The notes beneath the pieces are model-generated. The model was given only the letters and a program-made list of their open reading frames with translations, ran no database searches and was not told the DNA's origin. The translations under genes were made by a program, and so were the position numbers. From JASGCK01 sp031538565 (GTDB lineage Bacteria; Pseudomonadota; Gammaproteobacteria; Burkholderiales; Burkholderiaceae_C), in assembly GCA_031538565.1 (NCBI GenBank), contig JAVKLS010000006.1, positions 1 to 64,000 of the forward strand: a DNA stretch of 64,000 bases. Reading direction: 5' to 3'. Of the stretch, positions 9,074 to 17,214 are shown piece after piece. Numbering within the stretch: position 1 is the first letter of the stretch; every line of letters starts with the position of its first letter.

Positions 9074-9550
9074 ATGGTGTTTGAAGAAAAAAAGTTTGAC
9101 AAAGCCAGTGGCCAGATTTTGCAAATCCTGCAAGCCGATGCCCGCATTGGTAACCAGCAGTTGGCTGAGCGGGTGGGTTTGTCGGTCACCCCCGTTTGGC
9201 GTCGCGTCCGTGAGCTAGAGGATGCGAGGGTGATTCGCTCTTACGTGGCACTGCTAGACCGCCAAAAAATGGGCCTAAATTTGTGTGTGTTGGTTTACAT
9301 CAGCCTAAGCAGACACAACGCGGGTGTTGAGAAAAATTTTGAAACCATGGTCAAGACCAGCCCTGAAATCATGGATTGCTTGGCCATGGCTGGGGACGCC
9401 GATTACGTCATCAAAGTGGTGGTGCGCGATATTGAGGCCTACAACCTATTTTTGCAAAAGAAAATTTACCGACTTGATGGCATCGCGCATGTTCGCAGCC
9501 AGGTGGTGTTGCGTGAGGTTAAGTCGGAAACCTCATTGCCTGTGCTGTAG
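9074..9550 (+). CDS. Lrp/AsnC-family transcriptional regulator
   Basis: A 158-residue regulator with an N-terminal helix-turn-helix (ILQADARIGNQQLAERVGLS, then VTPVWRRVRELEDARVIRSY, about residues 16-55) and a C-terminal RAM/AsnC ligand-binding domain with the GDADYVIKVVVRD strand-turn motif (about 114-126). Such proteins form octamers that bind amino acids. Its position, divergent from the indolepyruvate oxidoreductase, suggests control of that gene in response to an aromatic amino acid; the ligand is inference. It ends 12 nt from the convergent M14 amidase gene. Confidence 0.88.
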   Translation: MVFEEKKFDKASGQILQILQADARIGNQQLAERVGLSVTPVWRRVRELEDARVIRSYVALLDRQKMGLNLCVLVYISLSRHNAGVEKNFETMVKTSPEIMDCLAMAGDADYVIKVVVRDIEAYNLFLQKKIYRLDGIAHVRSQVVLREVKSETSLPVL

Positions 9551-9562
9551 GCAAGCTTCGTT

Positions 9563-10330
9563 TTATGGTTTCGTAGTAGTGGGCGGATGTGCGCTCATCC
9601 AGCGGACTAAATCCAGCCACATCTGACGCATTTCTGCGGGCGTAGGGGCCTTGCTCGCGTTTGACAACTCCACCGTAATGACAGAAATGCCCAGCGCTTT
9701 GCCACCGTAGTTGCCAAGACTGCCAGGGTAGATGCCCACTTGGTCCAGATAAAGTCTGCCCAGTTTTTGCGGTGGAACGGAGGGTCCATCAAAATCGAGC
9801 ACCCCCAAGGGCGCATGGACACTCACAATGAGGTCGGGCTTAAAGCTGGTAATTTGCTCGTGCAAAAATGTTGACTCGGGCTCGGACAATGGCGCAGCAC
9901 CAGGGTAGCGGCGCGGGTCTTTTTTGGTTTTGCTTGCCCAATAGCGCAGTGCGTCTCGCTGCCAATCGGGTGTGGGAAAGTTGCGGTTTAAATCAACGCC
10001 ATTCGCATTCGCACGGCGCGGCGGATTTGCCAGCAGGCCATCGGGGTTCACGCCTGGAATAAATCGCCAATGGGTGTCAGCGGATAACGCCTGCGCTTGC
10101 TCAATCCAATGAAACACCAGCGAGCTAGACGAGCGCTCATCACCGTGAATGCCGCCCAAAACCAAGACGCGGCGCTTGGGTGATTCTGCCACCACGTCTC
10201 GTAGTAACAGTGGATGACCTTTCACAGAGATTGACTGAGAGGCTTCTAATTTGGCAATGCTGCACAGTTTATCGGGGACGCTGGGCAAAGGCAGCGCAAG
10301 TTGCAGGCAAAGAGCGAGGGCGTCGAGCAT
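9563..10330 (-). CDS. M14-family zinc amidase, MpaA-like (murein peptide amidase)
   Basis: A 255-residue M14 metallopeptidase-like enzyme. The zinc ligands are visible in GGIHGDE (His, Glu) and in SVHAPL (His). NPDG and NANGVDLNRNFP are substrate-binding elements, and the Glu of VELSNA is the catalytic base. The short length, lack of a signal peptide and HGDE motif fit MpaA, which cleaves recycled murein tripeptide in the cytoplasm. It lies 18 nt downstream of gshA on the same strand, so the two are probably co-transcribed; why is unclear. Another M14 substrate is possible. Confidence 0.75.
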   Translation of the reverse strand: MLDALALCLQLALPLPSVPDKLCSIAKLEASQSISVKGHPLLLRDVVAESPKRRVLVLGGIHGDERSSSSLVFHWIEQAQALSADTHWRFIPGVNPDGLLANPPRRANANGVDLNRNFPTPDWQRDALRYWASKTKKDPRRYPGAAPLSEPESTFLHEQITSFKPDLIVSVHAPLGVLDFDGPSVPPQKLGRLYLDQVGIYPGSLGNYGGKALGISVITVELSNASKAPTPAEMRQMWLDLVRWMSAHPPTTTKP

Positions 10331-10348
10331 GAAATTTATTCTTTCCTT

Positions 10349-11638
10349 TTAACTCCCGCGTGCGGGGGCGGTCATTTCTAACTCGTAACTGGCGGCCAGC
10401 ATTGCCAAACGCGCAATCACGCCGTACATATAAAAGCGATTGGGAGCGCAGGCGCCAATTTTTCCGTCCCAGTCGGGGGTATTGGTGGCATTGGCAAAGG
10501 CAAGTGGCACAAAGCTCGCGCCAGGTGCATTTAAGTTTTCATCAATACCGCGCTCGGCGTGAACACGATAAACCCCCCCTACCACGTAGCGATCGAGCAT
10601 ATACACCACAGGTTCGGCCATCGCTTCGTTGACGCGCTCCATGGTTTGCACACCTTCTTGGATGATGACTTCGCTGACCACTAAACCGTCTTTCACCACG
10701 CTCATTTTGTTTTTGGTTTTGCGGTTAATGGCTTCTAAATCTTTGACGCTTCGCACCGTCATGATGCCCATGCCGTAAGTTCCGTTATCTGCCTTCACAA
10801 TGACAAAAGGCTTTTCGGTAATACCGTATTGGCCGTATTTGGTTTGAATTTTTTTGAGCAGCACATCCACCTCATGCATCAAGCACTCCATACCCGTACC
10901 CTCGGCAAAATTAACCGATCCGCAACGGGAAAAGAAGGGGTTAATTAGCCACGGATCAATTCCAATCAAGTTGGCAAATGCCTCGGCTACGCGGTCGTAG
11001 GCGGCAAAGTGCGTGGACTTGCGGCGCACAGACCAGCCTGCGTGCAGCGGTGGTAGCAAATTTTGTTCATGCAAATTTTGCAGCGCAGCAGGAGCGCCTG
11101 CGCTTAAATCGTTATTGAGCAAAATCGTGCAAGGATCAAAATCTTTAAGCCCCAGCCTGTGCGCGCCGCGAACAATAGGCTCAAGCAACAGGCTCTCGCC
11201 CGTGGGCAATTCAAACGTGGTGGGCTCGGTAATCTCTGGATTGATCGTACCCAAGCGGACATTCAGTCCCGCTTGTTGAAAAATTTTTTTAAGCCTTGCA
11301 ACATTCGTTAGATAAAAAGTATTGCGTGTGTGATTCTCTGGAATGAGGAGCAGGTTTTTGGCTTCAGGACAAATTTTCTCAATCGCAGACTGCGCTGCTT
11401 GCACAGCCAGTGGCAACATTTCGGGTGTGAGATTGTTCCACCCGCCTGGATAGAGATTGGTGTCCACGGGCGCTAGCTTAAAACCCGCATTACGTAAATC
11501 GACTGACGTGTAAAACGCAGGTGTGTGCTCTAGCCACTCCATGCGAAACCAGCGTTCAATCACCGCTTGGCTGTTCAGAATTTTTTGCTCTAGTTGATTG
11601 ATGGGACCCGGCAGGGCGGTAATAAGGTGCGGGACCAT
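10349..11638 (-). CDS. gshA: Glutamate-cysteine ligase, ferrooxidans type
   Basis: A 429-residue enzyme of the gshA_ferroox family found in Acidithiobacillus and most Burkholderiales. It makes gamma-glutamylcysteine, the first step of glutathione synthesis. Recognisable blocks include APVDTNLYPGGWNNL, IPENHTRNTFY, NPFFSRCGSVNFAEGTG and VKADNGTYGMGIMTV (ATP-grasp-like). It is unrelated in sequence to E. coli GshA. The ATG at 11638 is divergent from fmdB with 89 nt between. gshB is not adjacent; an M14 amidase follows. Confidence 0.9.
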   Translation of the reverse strand: MVPHLITALPGPINQLEQKILNSQAVIERWFRMEWLEHTPAFYTSVDLRNAGFKLAPVDTNLYPGGWNNLTPEMLPLAVQAAQSAIEKICPEAKNLLLIPENHTRNTFYLTNVARLKKIFQQAGLNVRLGTINPEITEPTTFELPTGESLLLEPIVRGAHRLGLKDFDPCTILLNNDLSAGAPAALQNLHEQNLLPPLHAGWSVRRKSTHFAAYDRVAEAFANLIGIDPWLINPFFSRCGSVNFAEGTGMECLMHEVDVLLKKIQTKYGQYGITEKPFVIVKADNGTYGMGIMTVRSVKDLEAINRKTKNKMSVVKDGLVVSEVIIQEGVQTMERVNEAMAEPVVYMLDRYVVGGVYRVHAERGIDENLNAPGASFVPLAFANATNTPDWDGKIGACAPNRFYMYGVIARLAMLAASYELEMTAPARGS

Positions 11639-11727
11639 ACAGATTTCTTTCTAAGCGGCAGATATTGCCAAGGATGCGCGTGATTTTCACCGATTCAAAG
11701 AGGGGCTGCGTGGGATAATCGGGTGCT

Positions 11728-12090
11728 ATGCCAATTTACGCTTACAAATGTTCCTCTTGCGGCACGTCCAAAGACATACTTCGCAAACTGTCCGATCCGC
11801 CACTGACGCTATGCCCTGCGTGCGGAAAAAACACGCTGGACAAACAGGTCACCGCGTCTAGTTTTCAACTAAAAGGCTCGGGGTGGTACGTGACTGATTT
11901 CCGCGAAGGCAGTGCCAAACCAGACGCGACCCCCGCCGCCGAAAAATCCACCGCCGACCAGCCCTCCGTCAGCTCGGGCGCAGCAGGCGCAGCGTCCGCA
12001 GCTAGCCCTGCAAACACACCCGCAGTAGCTGCCACTGGCGCATCGCCCCCCAGTACGCCGCCCCCCAGCACATCAGGAGCTACCCCATGA
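11728..12090 (+). CDS. FmdB-family zinc-ribbon protein
   Basis: A 120-residue protein. The N-terminal FmdB-type zinc ribbon starts MPIYAYKCSSCG, with the second Cys pair in CPACG (about residues 8-36). The last 45 residues are a low-complexity Ala/Pro/Ser/Thr tail. These small putative regulators stand before DUF502 and aspS in many Burkholderiales; the molecular role is not established. The stop overlaps the next start (ATGA). Confidence 0.85.
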   Translation: MPIYAYKCSSCGTSKDILRKLSDPPLTLCPACGKNTLDKQVTASSFQLKGSGWYVTDFREGSAKPDATPAAEKSTADQPSVSSGAAGAASAASPANTPAVAATGASPPSTPPPSTSGATP

Positions 12091-12740
12091 CACACAATTT
12101 ACGCAAATGGTTCTTTGCAGGACTGCTTGTTCTCGTCCCATTTGCCATCACGGTTTGGCTGCTCGACTGGGCAATTAGCACATTAGACAAAACTTTGTTT
12201 TTACTGCCAAAAGCGTGGCAACCTGATAGCTGGCTAGGTGTTCACATTCCAGGTCTTGGCGCGATTTTGACTCTGGCCGTGCTGCTTTTCGTGGGTGCGC
12301 TAGTGAGCAATTTTTTAGGAAAACAACTCATGGTGTGGTGGGACGCGCTCTTGGGGCGCATTCCCGTCGTGCGCTCGATTTACTCCAGCGTCAAGCAAGT
12401 CTCGGATACTTTGTTTTCAGAAAACGGCAATGCCTTTCGCCAAGCGGTGCTCGTGCAGTGGCCAAGAGCAGGCGCGTGGACGATTGGCTTTGTCACAGGC
12501 GCACCCAATGGCAATGTGCTGGACTCGCTGCGACAAAGTAATCTTGAGAACGCACCTAGCGGCGATGCAGGTGGGTATTTGAGTGTCTATGTGCCCACCA
12601 CGCCCAACCCTACCAGTGGTTACTTGATGATGTTTAAAAAATCCGAGTGCCAAGCGCTCTCCATGAGTGTGGATGAAGCCTTGAAATACGTGGTCTCGAT
12701 GGGCGTTGTTGCCCCTGTGCATACGCCTGTCGGCAATTAA
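12087..12740 (+). CDS. DUF502-family inner-membrane protein
   Basis: A 217-residue protein with two predicted membrane segments: about residues 9-30 (FFAGLLVLVPFAITVWLLDW) and about 52-74 (IPGLGAILTLAVLLFVGALV), followed by a soluble domain with the family motif RIPVVRSIYSSVKQVSD (about 91-107). Function unknown. It overlaps fmdB by 4 nt and precedes aspS by 27 nt, a conserved Burkholderiales arrangement. Confidence 0.87.
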   Translation: MTHNLRKWFFAGLLVLVPFAITVWLLDWAISTLDKTLFLLPKAWQPDSWLGVHIPGLGAILTLAVLLFVGALVSNFLGKQLMVWWDALLGRIPVVRSIYSSVKQVSDTLFSENGNAFRQAVLVQWPRAGAWTIGFVTGAPNGNVLDSLRQSNLENAPSGDAGGYLSVYVPTTPNPTSGYLMMFKKSECQALSMSVDEALKYVVSMGVVAPVHTPVGN

Positions 12741-12767
12741 ATTTTTGAAATTAGGAACCAAATACAG

Positions 12768-14597
12768 ATGAAAACCCAAATGAATACGTTGATGCGGACT
12801 TCTTATTGCGGCTTAGTGACCGAGACCTTGATTGGACAGTCGGTCACGCTGTGCGGCTGGGTCAATCGCAGGCGCGACCACGGTGGCGTGATTTTTGTGG
12901 ACTTGCGCGACCGCGAAGGCTATGTGCAAGTGGTGTGTGACCCTGACCGCGCTGAGATGTTCAAAGTCGCAGAAGACTTGCGAAACGAGTTTTGCATCCA
13001 GATGACGGGCGTTGTTCGCGCACGCCCCGAAGGCACAGCCAACGCAGAGCTGAAAAGCGGCAAGATTGAAATTTTGTGTCACGAGCTCAAAGTGCTCAAT
13101 CCCTCGGTTACGCCGCCGTTCTTGCTGGATGATGACAACTTATCGGAGACGACGCGCCTCACGCACCGCGTGTTAGACCTGCGTCGCCCCGCCATGCAGC
13201 GCAACATGATGCTGCGCTACAAAGTGGCCATGACGGTGCGCAACTATTTGGACGCGCACGGGTTTATCGACATCGAGACGCCCATGCTTACAAAGTCTAC
13301 GCCAGAAGGAGCGCGTGATTATTTGGTTCCTAGTCGCGTGCAAGAAGGACAATTTTTTGCGCTACCGCAAAGCCCCCAGCTGTTCAAACAACTCTTGATG
13401 GTGGCGGGCTACGATCGCTACTACCAAATCACCAAATGCTTCCGCGACGAAGACTTGCGCGCTGACCGACAACCCGAATTCACGCAAATCGATATCGAAA
13501 CCAGTTTTTTAACCGAGCAAGAAATTCGCAATATGTTTGAAGGCATGATGGTGGAGGTATTCCAAAAAGCCATTAGCGTCAACCTAGGTGACGGCGTCCC
13601 ATTCCCCGTCATGACCTATGCAGACGCCATGCATTTGTACGGCTCGGACAAGCCCGATTTGCGCGTCAAAATGCAGTTTGCCGATCTCACAGATGTAATG
13701 GCAGATGTGGATTTCAAAGTATTTTCCGAGCCCGCAAAAATGAAGGGCGGGCGCGTCGTGGCGCTTTGCGTACCAAACGGCGCGGAAATGCCGCGCTCCG
13801 AAATTGATGCCTATACCGAGTTCGTCAAAATCTATGGTGCTAAAGGCCTGGCGTGGATAAAGGTCAACGACGTGGCCGAAGGCAAAGAGGGGTTGCAAAG
13901 CCCCATCGTCAAAAATCTGCACGACAAAGCCATTGCTGAAATCATGTCGCGCACGAGTGCACAAAACGGCGACATCATCTTTTTTGGTGCGGACAAAGCC
14001 AAAGTCGTCAACGATGCCATTGGTGCGCTGCGCGTCAAAATCGGGCAAAGCGCCGCGGGCAAAAAATGGGGCCTCTTTGAAGACCGCTGGGCTCCGATGT
14101 GGGTGGTCGATTTCCCGATGTACGAGTTCGATGAAGAAAGTCAGCGCTATACCGCCACGCACCATCCGTTTACCGCGCCCAAAGACGGGCACGAAGACTG
14201 GATGACGACGGCGCCCGAAAAGTGCCTCAGCAAAGGCTACGACATGGTCTTAAATGGCTGGGAAATGGGTGGTGGCTCGGTGCGTATTCATCAAGCGGAT
14301 GTGCAAAAGAAAGTATTTGATGCGCTCAAAATTACGCCCGAAGACGCGCAACTTAAATTTGGCTTCCTGCTAGACGCCTTGCAGTACGGGGCTCCGCCGC
14401 ATGGAGGACTTGCGTTTGGACTTGATCGCATCGTTACTTTAATGACGGGCGCAGAATCCATCCGCGATGTCATCGCATTCCCCAAAACGCAGCGCGCCCA
14501 GTGCTTGCTCACGCAAGCGCCAAGTCCTGTGGACGAGAAGCAATTGCGTGAATTGCATATCAAACTTCGGAATCCTGATGCGGTGAAGGCGGGGTAA
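12768..14597 (+). CDS. aspS: Aspartyl-tRNA synthetase (bacterial type)
   Basis: A 609-residue class IIb synthetase. It has an N-terminal OB-fold anticodon-binding domain (CGWVNRRRDHGGVIFVDLRD, about 25-44), the catalytic core with motif 2 around FRDEDLRADRQPEFTQID, a bacterial GAD insertion (about 290-420), and motif 3 GAPPHGGLAFGLDRIV. Start at 12768 is preceded by AGGA; internal ATGs at 12780 and 12792 are alternatives, the last giving the MRTSYCG start common in relatives. In Betaproteobacteria this enzyme may also charge tRNA-Asn for GatCAB; that cannot be tested here. Confidence 0.96.
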   Translation: MKTQMNTLMRTSYCGLVTETLIGQSVTLCGWVNRRRDHGGVIFVDLRDREGYVQVVCDPDRAEMFKVAEDLRNEFCIQMTGVVRARPEGTANAELKSGKIEILCHELKVLNPSVTPPFLLDDDNLSETTRLTHRVLDLRRPAMQRNMMLRYKVAMTVRNYLDAHGFIDIETPMLTKSTPEGARDYLVPSRVQEGQFFALPQSPQLFKQLLMVAGYDRYYQITKCFRDEDLRADRQPEFTQIDIETSFLTEQEIRNMFEGMMVEVFQKAISVNLGDGVPFPVMTYADAMHLYGSDKPDLRVKMQFADLTDVMADVDFKVFSEPAKMKGGRVVALCVPNGAEMPRSEIDAYTEFVKIYGAKGLAWIKVNDVAEGKEGLQSPIVKNLHDKAIAEIMSRTSAQNGDIIFFGADKAKVVNDAIGALRVKIGQSAAGKKWGLFEDRWAPMWVVDFPMYEFDEESQRYTATHHPFTAPKDGHEDWMTTAPEKCLSKGYDMVLNGWEMGGGSVRIHQADVQKKVFDALKITPEDAQLKFGFLLDALQYGAPPHGGLAFGLDRIVTLMTGAESIRDVIAFPKTQRAQCLLTQAPSPVDEKQLRELHIKLRNPDAVKAG

Positions 14598-14608
14598 AGG
14601 GGTCTTTC

Positions 14609-15592
14609 ATGAGTGGCGTGAAGCTTGGGCAGTTAAGAAAAATTGACGATCTCAAAGAAGCTTGGGATCACGAAGCTACTTCCTTTACTCCGTGGCTCGC
14701 TCGCGAAGAAAACATTGCTTTGCTGGCCGAAACTATTGGCATAGACGAATTAGTTGTAGAGGCTCAAGAAAAAGCCGTTGGTCCCTTCAGGGCCGATATC
14801 CTTTGTAAAGACCCGAGCACGGATACGTATGTATTGATTGAAAATCAACTAGAAAAAACTGACCATACGCATCTAGGTCAAATTTTGACTTATGCCGCAG
14901 GATTAGGAGCTTGCACAATTATTTGGATTGCGAAAAAATTTACAAATGAACATCGTGCCGCTTTAGATTGGTTGAATGAAATTACTGATGAACGGTTTCA
15001 TTTTTTTGGACTAGAGGTTGAACTTTGGCAGATAGGTGATTCGGCAATTGCACCTAATTTCAACATTGCAAGCAAACCAAATGACTGGACAAGACGTGTG
15101 CAGGACGCTGCGAAAATTGCTGAATCAGCGAACTTAACGCCTAGAGATTTATTGTTGCGTGAGTTTTGGACTGAGCTACGACAAGCTTTAGAAGCGCACA
15201 AATGCAAGGTGCGCACACAAAAACCATTACCGCAAAGTTGGACAAATGCTGCGCTTGGACGGTCAAACATTTGGCTGGTAGCTATTGCCCGCGTGCAAAA
15301 AAAATCATTGGGAATGCACGTAGCGATGACGGGATCAAATCGACTTGTCTTCTTTGACCAACTTGAAAAAGACAAAATGGCTATTGAACATGAAATTGGT
15401 CATCAATTGGAGTGGCGCAAGGCTGAGAGCGAGAAGCAAGAAAGTCACATTCGATTAGATAAATTTGATGTTGATTTAAATAATCGAGCCTTATGGCCCC
15501 AGTACATTCAATGGATGCGCGAAAATTTAGAGGCATTTCATAGTGCTTTTTCTAATCGAGTCCGCGCCCTGTCGGTTTCGCAATCCGAGTGA
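14609..15592 (+). CDS. DUF4268 protein with PD-(D/E)XK nuclease-like N-terminus
   Basis: A 327-residue protein. The N-terminal half carries a restriction-nuclease-like core: Asp63 in FRADILCKD and Glu78-x-Gln80 in VLIENQLE, followed by HLGQILTYAAGL, the D...ExQ pattern of PD-(D/E)XK folds. The C-terminal half matches the DUF4268 type (WPQYIQWMRENLEAFHSAF end). Members are scattered through genomes and thought of as nucleases of unknown target; a defence or mobile role is inference. AAAGGGG before the ATG is the ribosome binding site. Its codon use is AT-richer than aspS just upstream, and a toxin-antitoxin pair follows. Confidence 0.75.
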   Translation: MSGVKLGQLRKIDDLKEAWDHEATSFTPWLAREENIALLAETIGIDELVVEAQEKAVGPFRADILCKDPSTDTYVLIENQLEKTDHTHLGQILTYAAGLGACTIIWIAKKFTNEHRAALDWLNEITDERFHFFGLEVELWQIGDSAIAPNFNIASKPNDWTRRVQDAAKIAESANLTPRDLLLREFWTELRQALEAHKCKVRTQKPLPQSWTNAALGRSNIWLVAIARVQKKSLGMHVAMTGSNRLVFFDQLEKDKMAIEHEIGHQLEWRKAESEKQESHIRLDKFDVDLNNRALWPQYIQWMRENLEAFHSAFSNRVRALSVSQSE

Positions 15593-15599
15593 TCCCGAT

Positions 15600-15634
15600 G
15601 GCTAAAATGGCTATTCGTCGAAAAGGAATTAGCC
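15600..15634. promoter_or_regulatory. Inverted repeat overlapping the antitoxin start region
   Basis: GGCTAA (15600-15605) and TTAGCC (15629-15634) form an inverted repeat that ends exactly at the antitoxin ATG and brackets its ribosome binding site AAAAGGAA. An extra GGCTA lies inside (15609-15613). This fits the autoregulatory operator expected of a Phd/YefM-type antitoxin. Confidence 0.4.
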
Positions 15635-15913
15635 ATGCAAGTTACAGCAACAGAGGCCAAAAATAGATTCGGTAACATTTGTGCGTATGCCAAGCGCGCG
15701 CCTGTAACGGTGCTAAAGGGCGGTTTGCCAGATTCGGTAGTTTTGTCGTTTGATGATTACCAAGCCCTTAAGCAAGGCAATGTCAAATCTTCTGCGCAGC
15801 GCAAGCGCGAGTTCAATGAAACCTATAGAGATTGGATTGCCGAGCAGAACGCGCATTTTGAAAAAAATGGTCATTGGAGCCAAGGGCTTGTGGCTTGGCG
15901 GGATGGCGCGTAA
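15635..15913 (+). CDS. Type II antitoxin, Phd/YefM-like N-terminus with CcdA-like tail
   Basis: A 92-residue antitoxin. Residues 1-50 (MQVTATEAKNRFGNICAYAK, then PVTVLKGGLPDSVVLSFDDY) fit the Phd/YefM DNA-binding domain. Residues about 58-92 (RKREFNETYRDWIAEQNAHF, then EKNGHW) resemble the C-terminal toxin-wrapping segment of CcdA (R-F-I-E-x-N-G-S-F) rather than Phd. The partner downstream is CcdB-like, which supports this. Stop and toxin start overlap (TAATG). It would neutralise CcdB and repress its own operon. Confidence 0.75.
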   Translation: MQVTATEAKNRFGNICAYAKRAPVTVLKGGLPDSVVLSFDDYQALKQGNVKSSAQRKREFNETYRDWIAEQNAHFEKNGHWSQGLVAWRDGA

Positions 15914-16227
15914 TGGCGCAATACGATGTTTATCGCAATCCAAATCCAGAATCGCGCCATACTGAACCATATCTTGTCGATATTCAAAACGATTTACTTT
16001 CTGAATTGCCTACGCGTTTGATAGCCCCTCTGGCAACAATCGGGCTCAAATTAAAACTGCCAAAAAACCTTTGCCCAAAATTTTTGGTTGAAGGTCGAGA
16101 GATGGCACTCAGACCTTACGATTTGGCCGCTATCAGTCCTAAAGTTTTAGGGCGACCAGTGGCATCTTTGGCGGCATTTTCAAGTCAAATTATTGTTGCA
16201 TTAGATGTGGTCACTTCAGGAGTTTAG
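15913..16227 (+). CDS. ccdB: CcdB-family toxin (gyrase poison)
   Basis: A 104-residue toxin beginning MAQYDVYRNPNPESRHTEPY, with the CcdB pattern Y-x-V-D-I-Q-x-D-L-L, then TRLIAPL, and the C-terminal IIVALDVVTSGV. The CcdB family poisons DNA gyrase. The C-terminus ends S-G-V rather than the W-G-I of F-plasmid CcdB; chromosomal Vibrio-type CcdB also lacks that Trp, so activity is possible. The ATG at 15913 shares a base with the antitoxin stop; a longer upstream frame is rejected. The denD-like gene starts right after the stop. Confidence 0.8.
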   Translation: MAQYDVYRNPNPESRHTEPYLVDIQNDLLSELPTRLIAPLATIGLKLKLPKNLCPKFLVEGREMALRPYDLAAISPKVLGRPVASLAAFSSQIIVALDVVTSGV

Positions 16228-17211
16228 ATGAACATCCTCATTACAGGCGGTAGCGGATTTTTAGGCTCTAAGTTGGCTCGTACGCTGCTTGAACGCGGGC
16301 ATTTGGATGGTAAAAGCATCAAGCATTTAACTCTGGCGGATCAGTTTTTGCTTCCAAGCGATCTTTTCGACAATCCTTGTGTGACGGGGCTTGTGGGTTC
16401 TTTGTTCTCTCAATTCGAGATGCTGAAACAGCAGTCGTTTGATGCGGTATTTCATTTGGCGTCAGCCGTTTCAGCCGAATGTGAGGCTGATTTTGATTTG
16501 GGACTGCGCTCTAATTTAGATTCAACCCGCGCTTTGCTCGATGCGCTGCGCTATCGCTTTCACACAACTGGGCATCAAGCGAAGCTGATTTTTTCTAGCT
16601 CGGGGGGTATTTTTGGCTCCGATCCTGCGCGGGAAATGCCTGCCACCATTACCGACGACACGTATCCAATGCCTCAATCAAGCTACGGGACGCATAAATT
16701 TATGCTCGAACAGTTGGTGGCAGACTACTCACGCAAAGGCTACATTGAGGGGCGCAGTGTTCGATTGATGACGGTTGCGGTGCGTCCTGGCAAACCAAAC
16801 GGCGCGGCGTCTAGTTTTTTCTCGGGCATTATTCGTGAACCTATCGCGGGAGAGGATTCCAGCTACCCTGTGCCACTAGAGACTCGTCACGGCATCGCGT
16901 CGCCCAATAACACGATAGATGGCATCATTAAAGTATTTGAGGTGACTAGCGAGCAGTTTGGTGGGCGCATGGCACTTAATATGCCAGCACTTTGCGTGAG
17001 TGTGGAGGAGATGCTCGGTGCGCTACAAAAAGTCTGTGGTGCCCAGGTGCGTGCTCGGGTGACCTACCAAGCAGACACTTTAGTAGAGAAAATCGTTCTG
17101 GGTTGGCCCACTGCCTGGGAAAACAAACGTGCACTGTCAATGGGATTGCAGGCCGATGAGAGTTTTGAAGCCATCATCCGACAGTTTTTGGCGGATCAGG
17201 CCACTCGTTAA
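16228..17211 (+). CDS. denD: NAD-dependent epimerase/dehydratase, D-erythronate dehydrogenase-like
   Basis: A 327-residue extended SDR. It shows the nucleotide-binding GGSGFLG (residues 7-13), Ser123-Ser125 and catalytic Tyr153-x3-Lys157 (SSYGTHK). The overall pattern, including VRPGKPNGAASSFFSGIIRE and the C-terminal LGWPTAWENKRAL, is that of DenD, which oxidises D-erythronate at C2 to 2-oxo-D-erythronate. DenB/DenC-type partners are not adjacent, so the assignment is by similarity only. It begins one base after the ccdB stop. Confidence 0.72.
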   Translation: MNILITGGSGFLGSKLARTLLERGHLDGKSIKHLTLADQFLLPSDLFDNPCVTGLVGSLFSQFEMLKQQSFDAVFHLASAVSAECEADFDLGLRSNLDSTRALLDALRYRFHTTGHQAKLIFSSSGGIFGSDPAREMPATITDDTYPMPQSSYGTHKFMLEQLVADYSRKGYIEGRSVRLMTVAVRPGKPNGAASSFFSGIIREPIAGEDSSYPVPLETRHGIASPNNTIDGIIKVFEVTSEQFGGRMALNMPALCVSVEEMLGALQKVCGAQVRARVTYQADTLVEKIVLGWPTAWENKRALSMGLQADESFEAIIRQFLADQATR

Positions 17212-17214
17212 GTT

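Noticed and set aside
13584..14192. 202-codon minus-strand open frame
   Set aside because: Lies wholly inside aspS on the other strand and shows no domain.
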